64,000 nucleotides of DNA from Blautia wexlerae (GCF_013300825.1 NZ_JAAIMY010000004.1:1-64000), one strand, 5' to 3'. Numbered from the stretch's first letter, positions 33,036 through 42,019 are shown. Notes: generated from the sequence alone by a model not told the origin. Made by a program: numbers and translations.

Positions 33036-35482
33036 TCCACCTCATTTCTCTGTACGGGCGGTCTGGTATCGAAGGCGTGTAGCAGTTCTTCAAAAACTGG
33101 GTGTATCTGTACCACACCGACACGCCCGTATAAGTCCTGCAATAAGCATTGTCCGTTCTCCAAATCACGAAGCCGTTTCTGGTTGTTTTCGTCGTCCTTG
33201 TCGATACCGAAAAATTCTAAGGTCTGTTTTATCTCGTTGATGTCAGTAGAACGGAAAGCGAATTTTAAGCCGATATTGTTTTTCAGACTTTCCTTTGACA
33301 CGTCCCCAGAAGATTGTGTAACGAAATAAACGCCTGCCTGCATAGCTCGTCCAGCACGAACCAGCTTGTTAGAGAGCGTTTCTCCTTGTGCCACATTTAA
33401 GAACGCCCACGCTTCGTCAAGGTCTACAATCTTAAAAATACTTCTGTCCGAATGGATAAAATCAAGGGCAAAGGTACTAATCACAATCAGCATAGACACC
33501 GACAACAATTCAATGGTCGTGTATTCCTCAAAGGTTGTGTCCTTATCTGGTAATACTAAGTCCGCTACTTGAATGATATTGAGCTGGTTATCCAGACTGA
33601 TAGCATTTTCCACCGTACCGTCTGAAAACAGCAGGTGTGCAAAATCGTAGTCTGTGAAGCTGTCAATATGGTCTGCAATATTTCTTGATATGGGTGTATC
33701 TTCACGGCGTAGCTCGTCTATCACATGGAGCAAACCCCGACTGTCGCTCTGGGTAACGGAACGCACCGCTTTTCGTAACACGGGGAATTTTTCGCCGTCC
33801 CTAGAGGAAATACCCGTTAAAAATGTCAAGATGTCGATAGCCAGACTTTCAGCGTCTTTTACATTCTTCATAATCACAAATGGGTCAAGAAGTCCTGCAT
33901 TTCCTTTATCGCTGGTTAAGTTTACGATATTGATTTCATGGGCTATCTCTGGGAGCGTTTTTTTCCAGTTGCCACGCTCTGATTTTGGGTCTAAGATAAC
34001 CGCTTGTCCCCCAAAGAGAACAGAGTAGTACACCAGAAGATTGTTGCAGAACGACTTCCCACCGCCAAGCGAACCGACAAAAGCAGAAGCAAGGGCGTTG
34101 GTAACTGTACCTTTTACACCTTGACTGGCAAGGGACGGTTGCAGGTACACATTTCTTCCCGTATCAACGGAATATCCCATATAGATACCCGTAGTTTCCC
34201 CTAACTGCTGGGTAGCACCAAAGCCAAGTCCTGCCAAGAAGTCTGATTTTACATACTGCACATAATCATTGATATATCGCTTGCTGGCAGGAAGAAATTC
34301 AGAATGAAGCCCCAGCATATCCCCAGCAGGACGCACCAGCTTTACATTGAGGTCGTCGTAAAAGTCCTTGACTTCATCACAACGGCGTTTCAGCTCGTCA
34401 AGATCGGGTGCAGACACCCGTATCACGTAGCTTAACTTATACATACTTTCTTTGCTCTGGTCTAAGTCTGTTTCCAGTTCGTCCACGCTGTCTAATGCGT
34501 CCACCACATTTGAGCTGGTTTCACTTCCTGCTTGATAAGCGTGATTGTCAAGGTCTTTCAATTCCTTTTTCTTATTTCTTACTGTGGTAAGAGCCTTCCT
34601 GTTCTCCACGATTTCTACATTCATAGAAGTATCAACGGGGAATGTGAATTGCTGTTGCTGGAAATAAAAGATTTCACTTGACGGAAAATCAAGCTCGCCT
34701 ACAATCGCATTGACGGTAAAATAAGACACATAGCTTTCCTTGTCCTCATGTTCCAAGCGTAAATACCGCTGGCTTTCCTCAATCACACACCTTGTCGGAC
34801 GGATAAGGTCGTAGTATTTTATCAGCGTTTCTTTCTTCAATTTCTTCTTTGGTAGCTGGTACTCATAATCTTCATAAGCGATACCGTCCCTGCCGTAAAG
34901 ATGTTCCATGAGATACCCAAAATCATTGATTTCCAAGCGACGCACCTTAAAGCGACGGGAGATTTTATTTTCCAGTAACTTTTCCATTTTCATGTAACGG
35001 TTGATTTCATCATTCGGCATGGAAACAAAATCATTCATCAGCGTATGGTTCACTTCATGGAGAAATTCTGTAAACGTCAGCCACGCCGATTTTTTGATGT
35101 TCTTCAGATTGAGCTGTTCTTCCGTAACCATGAGCTTAAAGCCAAGAAAAAAGCGGTAGTCCACTTGATTGTCCCCAATCATAGATACTAACGCTTCGGT
35201 CTGTTCGTCTATTTTCTGGTAAGCAACTTCCTTTAATTTTCCCGTTACCAGTTTCTTTGACTGTTCCTGCATACTGCGGATTGAGCTTTCTGTGGCAATC
35301 TGCAAGGCATGAATTTTACCCTCATGGGACTGTGCGATAAGCTGGCGAAAACTGTCATGCACGATAAATTTCTGCTCTGCGGATAGAAAAGAATAGTTGT
35401 ACGGTATCAGCTCATAGTAGGCGAACACCTCATTGTCCTTGTTCCAGACAAGGTTATTGTCAATATATTTTATCGGGAACAT
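33032..35482 (-). CDS. orf16: Conjugation ATPase Orf16, VirB4/TraE-like
   Basis: 816 residues, full length. The N-terminal domain is typical of VirB4-type proteins; the C-terminal ATPase has Walker A 'GSLGGGKSFCNN', 'VILDPKSERGNW' and Walker B 'IFKIVDLDEAWAFL'. It powers assembly of or transport through the mating channel. Its start overlaps the end of orf17 by 23 nt. Confidence 0.95.
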   Translation of the reverse strand: MFPIKYIDNNLVWNKDNEVFAYYELIPYNYSFLSAEQKFIVHDSFRQLIAQSHEGKIHALQIATESSIRSMQEQSKKLVTGKLKEVAYQKIDEQTEALVSMIGDNQVDYRFFLGFKLMVTEEQLNLKNIKKSAWLTFTEFLHEVNHTLMNDFVSMPNDEINRYMKMEKLLENKISRRFKVRRLEINDFGYLMEHLYGRDGIAYEDYEYQLPKKKLKKETLIKYYDLIRPTRCVIEESQRYLRLEHEDKESYVSYFTVNAIVGELDFPSSEIFYFQQQQFTFPVDTSMNVEIVENRKALTTVRNKKKELKDLDNHAYQAGSETSSNVVDALDSVDELETDLDQSKESMYKLSYVIRVSAPDLDELKRRCDEVKDFYDDLNVKLVRPAGDMLGLHSEFLPASKRYINDYVQYVKSDFLAGLGFGATQQLGETTGIYMGYSVDTGRNVYLQPSLASQGVKGTVTNALASAFVGSLGGGKSFCNNLLVYYSVLFGGQAVILDPKSERGNWKKTLPEIAHEINIVNLTSDKGNAGLLDPFVIMKNVKDAESLAIDILTFLTGISSRDGEKFPVLRKAVRSVTQSDSRGLLHVIDELRREDTPISRNIADHIDSFTDYDFAHLLFSDGTVENAISLDNQLNIIQVADLVLPDKDTTFEEYTTIELLSVSMLIVISTFALDFIHSDRSIFKIVDLDEAWAFLNVAQGETLSNKLVRAGRAMQAGVYFVTQSSGDVSKESLKNNIGLKFAFRSTDINEIKQTLEFFGIDKDDENNQKRLRDLENGQCLLQDLYGRVGVVQIHPVFEELLHAFDTRPPVQRNEVE

Positions 35483-35858
35483 AGTTCACACTCCTTACTG
35501 CCGTGATTGTTTCATTGAGTATCTGCTTATGCAGTTTTACGGCTTTTCCTGCATAAGTGATTTTGGGTCTTAACACATAGGTTATCTGTGATTTCAAAAA
35601 GCTGTACGGCTTCTTTCCGTCAAAAGTTTTCTGCGACATGAACCAAGTGAGAGCAACGGGAATACCGAAGTATTTGAGAAATGCTCCCTCAATCATGGAA
35701 AGTGGGGGAATATCCCCAAACAGAATGATGATAAATTCTGTAATCACAAACCATGTAATCTGTGTAAAGGTAACGGGAAAGGGTAAGTTAAAGTCATTGA
35801 TTGCATACAAGACTTTTTCCACGTTCCAGATACCCGTGTAAGATTTAATCTTTTTCAA
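35460..35858 (-). CDS. orf17: Conjugation membrane protein Orf17, TcpE-like
   Basis: 132 residues with two hydrophobic segments (about 36-52 and 58-75) followed by a soluble tail. It matches the small TcpE/PrgI-type membrane component located just before the VirB4 ATPase gene in Tn916 (Orf17). In related systems it helps anchor the channel at the membrane. The AAAGGAG site precedes the ATG at 35858. Confidence 0.9.
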   Translation of the reverse strand: MKKIKSYTGIWNVEKVLYAINDFNLPFPVTFTQITWFVITEFIIILFGDIPPLSMIEGAFLKYFGIPVALTWFMSQKTFDGKKPYSFLKSQITYVLRPKITYAGKAVKLHKQILNETITAVRSVNYVPDKIY

Positions 35859-35893
35859 GTTCTTTCAGCTCCTTTCGTAAGTTCTTCAAAGAG

Positions 35894-35926
35894 AAAAGGA
35901 CAGCCATGTTTCAGACTGTCCCTTAA
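35894..35926 (-). terminator. Terminator-like hairpin between ardA and orf17
   Basis: Minus strand AAGGGACAG pairs with CTGTCCTTT around a 12-nt loop and is followed by TCTC. A weak attenuator between the antirestriction genes and the transfer operon. Confidence 0.5.
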
Positions 35927-35976
35927 AGAGAAATACGCTGTCAGTAGCAACCATGCTTGTCGCTGATCGTCCAGCG

Positions 35977-36480
35977 TTAATATGGTATCTCGCACATACC
36001 TCGGCTTGTTTCAATAAAGCAACCGCCCATATCCAAATCTCGCCCGTAGGCTTCATAGTCAATGTAGTTCTGTAAGCTGGGTGGAATATCTCCAAGTGCC
36101 TGCAATTCGTCTATGTAGTAGTAGGCAACATCTGTCATGGTTTCACAGTCGGGATAATAGTAAATATCGTCCTTATGTTCCACGACTTCTTCCAGCGTCC
36201 CATAGTGGCTGATAAATTCGTCCAGACACTCTACGATATAGTCGGGAAGTTCCTCTATCATTTCATACATCTCATTGAGTTCTTCAATAGAAACATACTC
36301 GCCAATCGCAATGGGGAAGTTGTCGGTATCATGGATAGCGTATTCCTCATACTGTTCATTTAAGCCGATTTTTTCTTTTACATCTTCCTCGTCAATGGGA
36401 AACGTGAACCAAGCACCGACTAAATAGCCCTCATTGTATTTGCCAAGATTAGCAATATAAACCGCCATATCATCAATCAT
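35977..36480 (-). CDS. ardA: ArdA antirestriction protein
   Basis: 167 residues from the ATG at 36480 (GAGGTGGTG site). Acidic along its length with ArdA features: 'VYIANLGKYNEGYLVGAWFT' at the N-terminus and 'DYEAYGRDLDMGGCFIETSR' near the end. ArdA mimics bent B-form DNA and blocks type I restriction enzymes when the ICE enters a new cell. It lies 17 nt after a second, diverged ArdA gene. Tn916 Orf18 is the reference member. Confidence 0.94.
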   Translation of the reverse strand: MIDDMAVYIANLGKYNEGYLVGAWFTFPIDEEDVKEKIGLNEQYEEYAIHDTDNFPIAIGEYVSIEELNEMYEMIEELPDYIVECLDEFISHYGTLEEVVEHKDDIYYYPDCETMTDVAYYYIDELQALGDIPPSLQNYIDYEAYGRDLDMGGCFIETSRGMCEIPY

Positions 36481-36497
36481 AAGCACCACCTCATTTC

Positions 36498-37001
36498 CTA
36501 CTCTGGCAGTTCAAAGATACCGTGTTCCGTTACTAAAAATTTCCCGTGTTCCTGCAAGTGAGAAGCGTAGGCTTCAAAGTCAAAGTAATATTCTTGACAG
36601 TCCTCGGACAGATGTTTGAATGTCGGGTCATTCATCAGCTTTTGCCTTGCAATATCAATCATGCTTTTGCAGTCGGGATAAACCGTAATCACGTTCCTGC
36701 AAATATAAAGTGCTTCTAAATTCTCAAACACCGTAAGTAGTGATACATATTCTTCCTGCATATCACTTGAAAGCTGGCGGTACATAAAATCTAATTCGTT
36801 GAGCTGGTACACGCTGGTATGTTCGTGGACTTCATTAGCATAAGGCAACACCTTTTCGATAATGCGGTAATCCCCACTTTCTGCACCGACACCTAACTTT
36901 TCTTCAAACTCGGCAACCTCTATCGGCAGGTCGAACCAGTATGATATTGTTTCTTCGCCAGTTGCTCCTTTCGTTTCCACCAGCACCCTTGTTTCCTGCA
37001 T
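36498..37001 (-). CDS. Second, diverged ArdA-family protein
   Basis: 167 residues, the same length and layout as the downstream ArdA: acidic, with the C-terminal 'YYFDFEAYASHLQEHGKFLV' equivalent to 'DYEAYGRDLDMGG'. The N-terminal part differs clearly, so this is an old duplication or an independently acquired paralogue. Two ArdA proteins in tandem could widen the range of restriction enzymes blocked; that is inference. Its first codons overlap the preceding small gene by about 80 nt in another frame. Confidence 0.85.
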   Translation of the reverse strand: MQETRVLVETKGATGEETISYWFDLPIEVAEFEEKLGVGAESGDYRIIEKVLPYANEVHEHTSVYQLNELDFMYRQLSSDMQEEYVSLLTVFENLEALYICRNVITVYPDCKSMIDIARQKLMNDPTFKHLSEDCQEYYFDFEAYASHLQEHGKFLVTEHGIFELPE

Positions 37002-37216
37002 TGTTCCTCACGTCCTTTCTGTTGTTTCATCACATCTTTTAAGGTCTGGTACGACATACCAAACACATATTTATAAAAATCGTCTAACTGTCTTTCTTCA
37101 TAGTCGGCAGGGTTCAGCCGTTTCATTTCATGCCACACCTTACGCTTGTAAGAGGGCAGGTCGGAAATGTATTCACAGCCGACTTTTGCCTGCATATCCT
37201 TAAAAATATCGTTCAT
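36920..37216 (-). CDS. Tn916-type small conserved protein, function unknown
   Basis: 98 residues from the ATG at 37216 (TGGAGTGATGAA site). Basic and helical ('SYKRKVWHEMKRLNPADYEE' then 'QLDDFYKYVFGMSYQTLKDV'). I know this type of gene from the region upstream of ardA in Tn916 relatives but no function is established. Its 3' end overlaps the next gene by 82 nt, which is long; the overlap suggests that the last 25 or so residues ('CRKQGCWWKRKEQLAKKQYH') are under dual coding. Confidence 0.6.
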   Translation of the reverse strand: MNDIFKDMQAKVGCEYISDLPSYKRKVWHEMKRLNPADYEERQLDDFYKYVFGMSYQTLKDVMKQQKGREEQCRKQGCWWKRKEQLAKKQYHTGSTCR

Positions 37217-37248
37217 TTCATCACTCCAATCTGAAATTTTAGGTAAGA

Positions 37249-37279
37249 AAAAAGCAGTCAATCCTAAGACTAACTGCTT
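37249..37279 (-). terminator. Cargo-cassette terminator, copy 1
   Basis: Minus strand AAGCAGTTAGTC pairs over 12 positions with GATTGACTGCTT around TTAG, then T6. The 31-nt sequence is identical to 41038-41068. It lies directly downstream of the GNAT gene. Confidence 0.85.
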
Positions 37280-37317
37280 TGTGTGTATGGATATGAAATT
37301 GTAAACTAGATTATCTG

Positions 37318-37791
37318 TTATAGAGTTGCGGTCATAATATATTCTTCGCTATTTTCATCAACAACAAGAAAACCTGCTTTCTTATACATTTTTACTGCAT
37401 AATTATTTTTCTGAACAGATAAGGAAATTTTTGAATATCCAAAAGATTTTTCCATTGACAATAACTGTTGCAATAATGAAGTTCCAATCCCTTGTCCTCT
37501 ATACTTTTGAAAAACAGACATAGCAAGGGACGGTGTATCATTGTCAATGTGTCCGTAATCGTTCATTATTCGTACCCAAATAGCACCCACGACATTTCCT
37601 TGAACTTCCGCAACTAAAGCCCTATCATCTTTTCGCTTTCCAAATTCAAAAACATATTCTTGTAATTCTGGACAGTTAATTATTGATTTAGGTGGTGGCT
37701 CAACACCGTCTGGAATATAAATTGCTTCATACAAAAAGTCATTGAGTAAAACATATTCTTCTTTTTTTATTTCCCGTATGACATAATCCAT
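37318..37791 (-). CDS. GNAT-family N-acetyltransferase
   Basis: 157 residues with the GNAT fold: motif A 'VFQKYRGQGIGTSLLQQLLS' (acetyl-CoA pyrophosphate loop) and motif B 'NNYAVKMYKKAGFLV'. The acceptor is unknown; relatives acetylate small amines or protein N-termini. It is not part of the standard Tn916 set, ends at a terminator identical to that of the other cargo cassette, and its codons are AT-richer than the transfer genes around it, so it appears to be acquired cargo. TTTGGAG site at the ATG. Confidence 0.85.
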   Translation of the reverse strand: MDYVIREIKKEEYVLLNDFLYEAIYIPDGVEPPPKSIINCPELQEYVFEFGKRKDDRALVAEVQGNVVGAIWVRIMNDYGHIDNDTPSLAMSVFQKYRGQGIGTSLLQQLLSMEKSFGYSKISLSVQKNNYAVKMYKKAGFLVVDENSEEYIMTATL

Positions 37792-37867
37792 AGCTTAACT
37801 CCAAATCTATTTTATCTTTTTTCATACCCCAATTATACCATTCACATATAAGCATTACAACAAAATT

Positions 37868-38089
37868 TTAAGCACCGATAATTTTATTGAACAGCTCTAA
37901 CAGTACATCTTTCACACCGCCAGCATTGAATACCAAGCCGACAGCAATTAAGGCAACTACCAAGAAGCCGATAAGTTTGGAAAACTCACGCTTGAAACCT
38001 AAGTAGATACCGATAACCACGATCGACATAAGCACCAAGCTCTGTGCGTTTGATAAAAACCATTGATATAAATTTTGACCGAAATTCAT
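37868..38089 (-). CDS. Small conjugation membrane protein, TcpD-like
   Basis: 73 residues with two hydrophobic segments (about 17-31 and 38-55), the pattern of TcpD-type small membrane proteins of Gram-positive conjugation systems ('SNAQSLVLMSIVVIGIYLGF'). It starts directly at the stop of the 44-residue gene upstream and is probably translated with it. Likely a channel component. Confidence 0.75.
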   Translation of the reverse strand: MNFGQNLYQWFLSNAQSLVLMSIVVIGIYLGFKREFSKLIGFLVVALIAVGLVFNAGGVKDVLLELFNKIIGA

Positions 38090-38224
38090 TTAATTGTCCT
38101 CGCTTTCTTTTAATTTCATCATTTCACAGTCAGCTTCCTTGCCGACTGATACAATACACATCATGACTACTCCGATACCCATTCCCACAGATACCAGCAA
38201 TAAGTCTTTCAACAATTCCCACAT
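38090..38224 (-). CDS. Tn916 Orf19-like small membrane protein (DUF3789-like)
   Basis: 44 residues: a hydrophobic N-terminal helix ('LLKDLLLVSVGMGIGVVMMC') and a short charged tail. It has a good GGAGTG site and sits between mobT and the TcpD-like gene, matching the tiny DUF3789-type gene of Tn916 relatives. Function unknown. Stop and next start are adjacent. Confidence 0.75.
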   Translation of the reverse strand: MWELLKDLLLVSVGMGIGVVMMCIVSVGKEADCEMMKLKESEDN

Positions 38225-38236
38225 TCTTTATCACTC

Positions 38237-39433
38237 CTAACTTTCCACCAAATCTTTTGCAGGGGTCGTCTGCTGTTTGATTATCATTTCATGTTTTTCT
38301 GTGAGCTTTGCCTGCTGTTCGATTGTTTCCATGTAGTCTGTACCGTTTCCCTTATCAATCTTTTTCAGCATTTTCAAGGTCGGTGCTACCTGCCTTTGTA
38401 CCCAACGCAACGTGCGGTCTAAGGTGTAAGGCTCTGGCTTTGTCGTCAGCTTCAAGCTCTGTCTGTTATCGCCGATAAACCAAGCCCAGCGGTCATTGAG
38501 TTTCCAGTCATTTTTTCGCTTGTCTGGTTCTTCATCAACAAACCTCACATACTGGTTGATGATAGAAAAGGCGGTCTGCTCTGCGTCATAATAGGTCAGT
38601 AAATCTCGTACTGCATAATAGGCACGTTCATTGCGAAGCCGTATCTCAAAACGATTGATAATGTCGGCTTCTTCCAGAGGTGTCCCTAACTTGACGTACT
38701 GCTCATAGTCCTTTTCATAGATACAGAAATACACATCTGATTTCAGCGAACCAAGATAAAGGGTTCGTCCCATATATTCTCTGTCGTCCTCTCTGTGCTT
38801 GATAAGCTCGCCCGACTGGTAAAACTTATAACTTCTGGACTTTCCGATATATTCCCGTTTCCTGCATTTTTCCGCAAGCTCTGGAATATCCAAAATGCCC
38901 GTATGGTCGTTGATAGCAAGGTCGATACGCTTCATCACGCCACCGTCTACGAGTGCGTCCATGAGGAAGTCATACCAGCTTCTTTGCTGTGCCAGCAGGT
39001 AACTTTCAAACTGCCTGCAACCACGCCCCTTTAACTCTAAAAGGACACCTTTTTCTTTGTCAGCCGACGTATAGATAAAGATGTCCCCTAAAGAATAATG
39101 CTCCGTATAACTGTAATGTCCGTAATCTTCATGGAGCATATAATTGATATTCAATTTTAATATATCTTTGATGATGTGCTGTATATCCAGCGTGGGAAAA
39201 CGAATTTTCACATAATCAAACAGCATGGTAAGCGGTGCTTCTGGATTGAACCTTGCCAGTTCTTTATGCAGAGTTTCCAGAAGTTCCTTTGACGGCTTCA
39301 TTTTTCCGCTTTCTATCTTGTTGAGATATTCCCTTGTGATACCAGAAGCCACCGCCAGCCTGCCTTGTGAGATACCGTAAGCAATCCGTTTCTCCCGTAA
39401 TTTTTTTATCCATTGTTCTTCATTCAGAACCAT
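38237..39433 (-). CDS. mobT: MobT-type relaxase (Orf20)
   Basis: 398 residues. An N-terminal Cro/CI-type HTH ('RIAYGISQGRLAVASGITRE') is followed by the Rep_trans/MobT relaxase domain. It corresponds to Tn916 Orf20, which nicks oriT to start single-strand transfer and rolling-circle replication. The oriT-like sequence lies 120 nt upstream. Catalytic-region segments 'VLLELKGRGCRQFESYL' and 'INRFEIRLRNERAY' are kept. Full length. Confidence 0.95.
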   Translation of the reverse strand: MVLNEEQWIKKLREKRIAYGISQGRLAVASGITREYLNKIESGKMKPSKELLETLHKELARFNPEAPLTMLFDYVKIRFPTLDIQHIIKDILKLNINYMLHEDYGHYSYTEHYSLGDIFIYTSADKEKGVLLELKGRGCRQFESYLLAQQRSWYDFLMDALVDGGVMKRIDLAINDHTGILDIPELAEKCRKREYIGKSRSYKFYQSGELIKHREDDREYMGRTLYLGSLKSDVYFCIYEKDYEQYVKLGTPLEEADIINRFEIRLRNERAYYAVRDLLTYYDAEQTAFSIINQYVRFVDEEPDKRKNDWKLNDRWAWFIGDNRQSLKLTTKPEPYTLDRTLRWVQRQVAPTLKMLKKIDKGNGTDYMETIEQQAKLTEKHEMIIKQQTTPAKDLVES

Positions 39434-39450
39434 ACCCCCAATCTGTAAAG

Positions 39451-39475
39451 TGTGAAGTTTTTTTAGGCGACTTCA
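39451..39475. repeat. Hairpin upstream of mobT
   Basis: TGTGAAGT / ACTTCACA inverted repeat around a T-rich loop, in the mobT leader within the oriT region; a possible binding site. Confidence 0.5.
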
Positions 39476-39553
39476 CAGTCGATTTTTGCTAGGAAACCAT
39501 GCCAGAAGCCTTATGTTTCCTATGTTTTTTGTCTATTGTCTATTTGCAAACGT

Positions 39554-39578
39554 ACCCCTCTGTTAGATACCGAGGGGT
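39554..39578. other. oriT: Origin of transfer (oriT) of the ICE
   Basis: Inverted repeat ACCCCTC / GAGGGGT enclosing, on the minus strand, GGTATCTAACA. This is the same design as the Tn916 and ICEBs1 nick region (C-rich arm, CTAACAG, G-rich arm). Its place between the coupling protein gene and mobT is the normal one. Confidence 0.88.
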
Positions 39579-39616
39579 TTTACCTGCTGGCGTGGCTTAC
39601 GCCACACCAGCAACGG

Positions 39617-41011
39617 CTAGTCCGTGCCGTCGCCTTTCGCTTCGCACGTCGCCGTCCCGTCCTGCCTTGCTTGTGCAAGAGAGCCGATAGTCTGCAAAAA
39701 ATCATGTCCTTTCGGGACTAAAGGCGTGTAAAATTCACTTATGACGCTTGTTCCCACATCACAATAGCCACGCCCCTTGATACGCTTCTGGAAAAACTGC
39801 TTTTTCACATCTGAACCGAACAGCATACCGTAGCCTAATTCGCTGATACGCCCAAGCCCCACACGGAAATTGAAGTTATCTCTGATACCGTCCGAGAAAT
39901 ACTTTGCATCTGGACGCTGGCAGGCAACGATAAGGAAATAACCTGCTTGTCGCCCTAACATAACGATTTTCTTTAGCTGGCTAAGTAAGCTCACGCTTTC
40001 TTTTGTCCCCAGCATTTCAAAAAACGCCACATATTCATCAAAGATAAGAAAGCAGGGTGGCAGTCCCAGATAGGCGTAGTTTTCGCCCGTCTTATAGTTC
40101 GGGTGTCGCTTCATTTCCTCGCTTCGTTGTACCATGCCCTTATAAAAGGCATTGACACAATCAATCATTTCTTCTTTGGTATGATACACATTTCCCATGA
40201 CTGTTCCTAAGTCTGCAAGGTCACCGTTCTTCGGGTCTAAGATATAAAGGACAGCGTTTGTATGCAGTAAGGCTTCAATGAGCGTCAGCAGAAAATAGGT
40301 TTTACCGCCACCCGTCCCACCAGCAATCAGAGCGTGAGGGAGTGCGTCATATTCCCAGACAAGATTTTTCATCAATCTAAGACAGCCGTTTTCTGCCCGT
40401 ACTTCATCAATAGTAATGCGGTTCGCTATCATATCATAAAGCAGGGTATATTCGATATAGCCGTCATGCAGGGTCTTGTCGGTTAGCTCGCAATACAAGC
40501 CACTTTCCAATTTATCCTCTAACCGTAAAAGCTGGTCTTGATATTTTCCCAGCGTAATCTCACAACGGATATGAAGCAGTCCTTTTTCCATTTGATAGTA
40601 AATCTTCGGAAACCAGACGATTTTTTCCCTTGATCTGCTTTGCAGGTCAGTAAAAAAAACGCTGTCTTGTACAGTATCGGCTTCATACCACTTATTTTCC
40701 AGTACCATTCTTGCCAGCTTTTGACGGTGCAGGAGCTTCTTAAAACTGTCGTAACAGAAGCGGTAATACAGAAAAGCGACCAATGCACAAACACCAGTCG
40801 CTATCAGTATGGTTATGAAGTTGTAAGGGGAAAGCGTCAAGCCGTTTTCTAACAAGCTGAAATGCTCCCAATCGGTACGCATGAGCTGTTTGATATTGAG
40901 TAGCAGGAGAACCGCCACGAACACAAACAGAAGCGTCCCTATGGAAAAGTGGTAGACAAGGTGCTTGTCGCTGGCTCTGATACGGTGTCCTTTGTTCCAA
41001 ATCTTACGCAT
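39617..41011 (-). CDS. orf21: FtsK/SpoIIIE-type coupling protein (Orf21, TcpA)
   Basis: 464 residues. Two N-terminal membrane helices (about 24-43 and 62-81) and an FtsK ATPase domain with Walker A 'AGGTGGGKTYFLL' and Walker B 'FLIFDEYVAF'. It delivers the MobT-DNA complex to the mating channel. It matches Tn916 Orf21 in length and position. The 3' end overlaps a GC-rich palindromic stretch before oriT. Confidence 0.95.
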   Translation of the reverse strand: MRKIWNKGHRIRASDKHLVYHFSIGTLLFVFVAVLLLLNIKQLMRTDWEHFSLLENGLTLSPYNFITILIATGVCALVAFLYYRFCYDSFKKLLHRQKLARMVLENKWYEADTVQDSVFFTDLQSRSREKIVWFPKIYYQMEKGLLHIRCEITLGKYQDQLLRLEDKLESGLYCELTDKTLHDGYIEYTLLYDMIANRITIDEVRAENGCLRLMKNLVWEYDALPHALIAGGTGGGKTYFLLTLIEALLHTNAVLYILDPKNGDLADLGTVMGNVYHTKEEMIDCVNAFYKGMVQRSEEMKRHPNYKTGENYAYLGLPPCFLIFDEYVAFFEMLGTKESVSLLSQLKKIVMLGRQAGYFLIVACQRPDAKYFSDGIRDNFNFRVGLGRISELGYGMLFGSDVKKQFFQKRIKGRGYCDVGTSVISEFYTPLVPKGHDFLQTIGSLAQARQDGTATCEAKGDGTD

Positions 41012-41037
41012 AAATCAATCACTCCTTTCTGGGTGTG

Positions 41038-41068
41038 AAAAAGCAGTCAATCCTAAGACTAACTGCTT
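41038..41068 (-). terminator. Cargo-cassette terminator, copy 2
   Basis: Identical over 31 nt to 37249-37279: 12-pair stem, TTAG loop, T-run. It follows the DUF1700 gene and precedes orf21. Confidence 0.85.
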
Positions 41069-41083
41069 AAATACACATACATA

Positions 41084-41650
41084 TTAAATTGATAAATTGT
41101 TTTTAGTTTTACTAATACCTTTGCAATAGGTAATCAATAACTTCCATGCACCTCGTCCTAATAAGAACAAGATTATCCCCGTGATTAGTGATAAGATAAA
41201 TACTGGGATAGGGCTTAAAGCTGTATTTCCAAATTGAAAACCAATATAATCTACATAAGGAATATTCAAATGTAATAAATAATCTACTAATTTTATAATC
41301 CCTAATACAGCAGAAGCAACACCACACAGAATAAAAGTAGGTGCAACAATAACTAAAACTGGTATTACAAACAATCCAGAAAAACCTACTAAGCTATAAA
41401 AAGCACAAACTGTTAAAAATCTTTTCCAGCTAAAACCGTTTTCCTTTGCAAGTAAATCTCCAAGATAGGCTTTTGCAAGGTCTTTTGGCTTTCCTAATCT
41501 AGTTAAAATTTGTTCTGTTGAGAGGTTTTCGCTTTCCATTTCTAAAATAGAGCCTTTTATTTCCTTTACAATATCAACACGTTCAGAAGTTGGAAGTGGT
41601 TTCAAACATTTATCAATAGTATCTAAGTATTTTTCAAACGTAGTATTCAT
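41084..41650 (-). CDS. DUF1700 (HAAS-type) membrane protein
   Basis: 188 residues. The N-terminal helical segment 'EKYLDTIDKCLKPLPTSERV' and 'LTRLGKPKDLAKAYLGDLLA' is the HAAS/DUF1700 domain, followed by three hydrophobic regions. DUF1700 proteins are usually encoded with a PadR regulator, as here, and are thought to act in envelope-stress signalling. AAAGGAG site, 5 nt after the PadR stop. Part of an inserted cassette between orf21 and orf23. Confidence 0.85.
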   Translation of the reverse strand: MNTTFEKYLDTIDKCLKPLPTSERVDIVKEIKGSILEMESENLSTEQILTRLGKPKDLAKAYLGDLLAKENGFSWKRFLTVCAFYSLVGFSGLFVIPVLVIVAPTFILCGVASAVLGIIKLVDYLLHLNIPYVDYIGFQFGNTALSPIPVFILSLITGIILFLLGRGAWKLLITYCKGISKTKNNLSI

Positions 41651-41654
41651 AATT

Positions 41655-41987
41655 TTATTCTCCTTTCAAATCAGACATAGCATTTAATAAATTTTCCCAT
41701 TCAGTATTCATAGCGTCCAGATAATTTTTCCCGTCTGGTGTTAATGAATAATACTTACGAGGTGGCAAGCCCTCTGTGGACTCTTGCCAAGTTGATTGCA
41801 AGTAGTTTTCCTTTTGTAATCTTCTTAACAATGGATATACTGTACTTTCCGTAGAAGTAATTATAGGATATTTGCTCAATTCTTGTAAAATCTCATACCC
41901 ATAATATACTTTTTTATCCAGCATTAGCAAAATACAATATTCCAATGTACCTCGCACTATTTGAGATTTCCATTTGTCTAAGTTCAT
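41655..41987 (-). CDS. PadR-family transcriptional regulator
   Basis: 110 residues from the ATG at 41987 (GAGGTGAAC site), full length for the small PadR class. Winged helix: 'IVRGTLEYCILLMLDKKVYY', 'STVYPLLRRLQKENYLQSTW' and wing 'GLPPRKYYSLTPDGKNYLDA'. It probably represses its own promoter, where the palindrome GTACTACACAGTAC overlaps the -10 box, and thereby controls the DUF1700 gene behind it. Confidence 0.92.
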   Translation of the reverse strand: MNLDKWKSQIVRGTLEYCILLMLDKKVYYGYEILQELSKYPIITSTESTVYPLLRRLQKENYLQSTWQESTEGLPPRKYYSLTPDGKNYLDAMNTEWENLLNAMSDLKGE

Positions 41988-42019
41988 GTTGTTCACCTCA
42001 CTGTTTTCTTGATAGGTAT

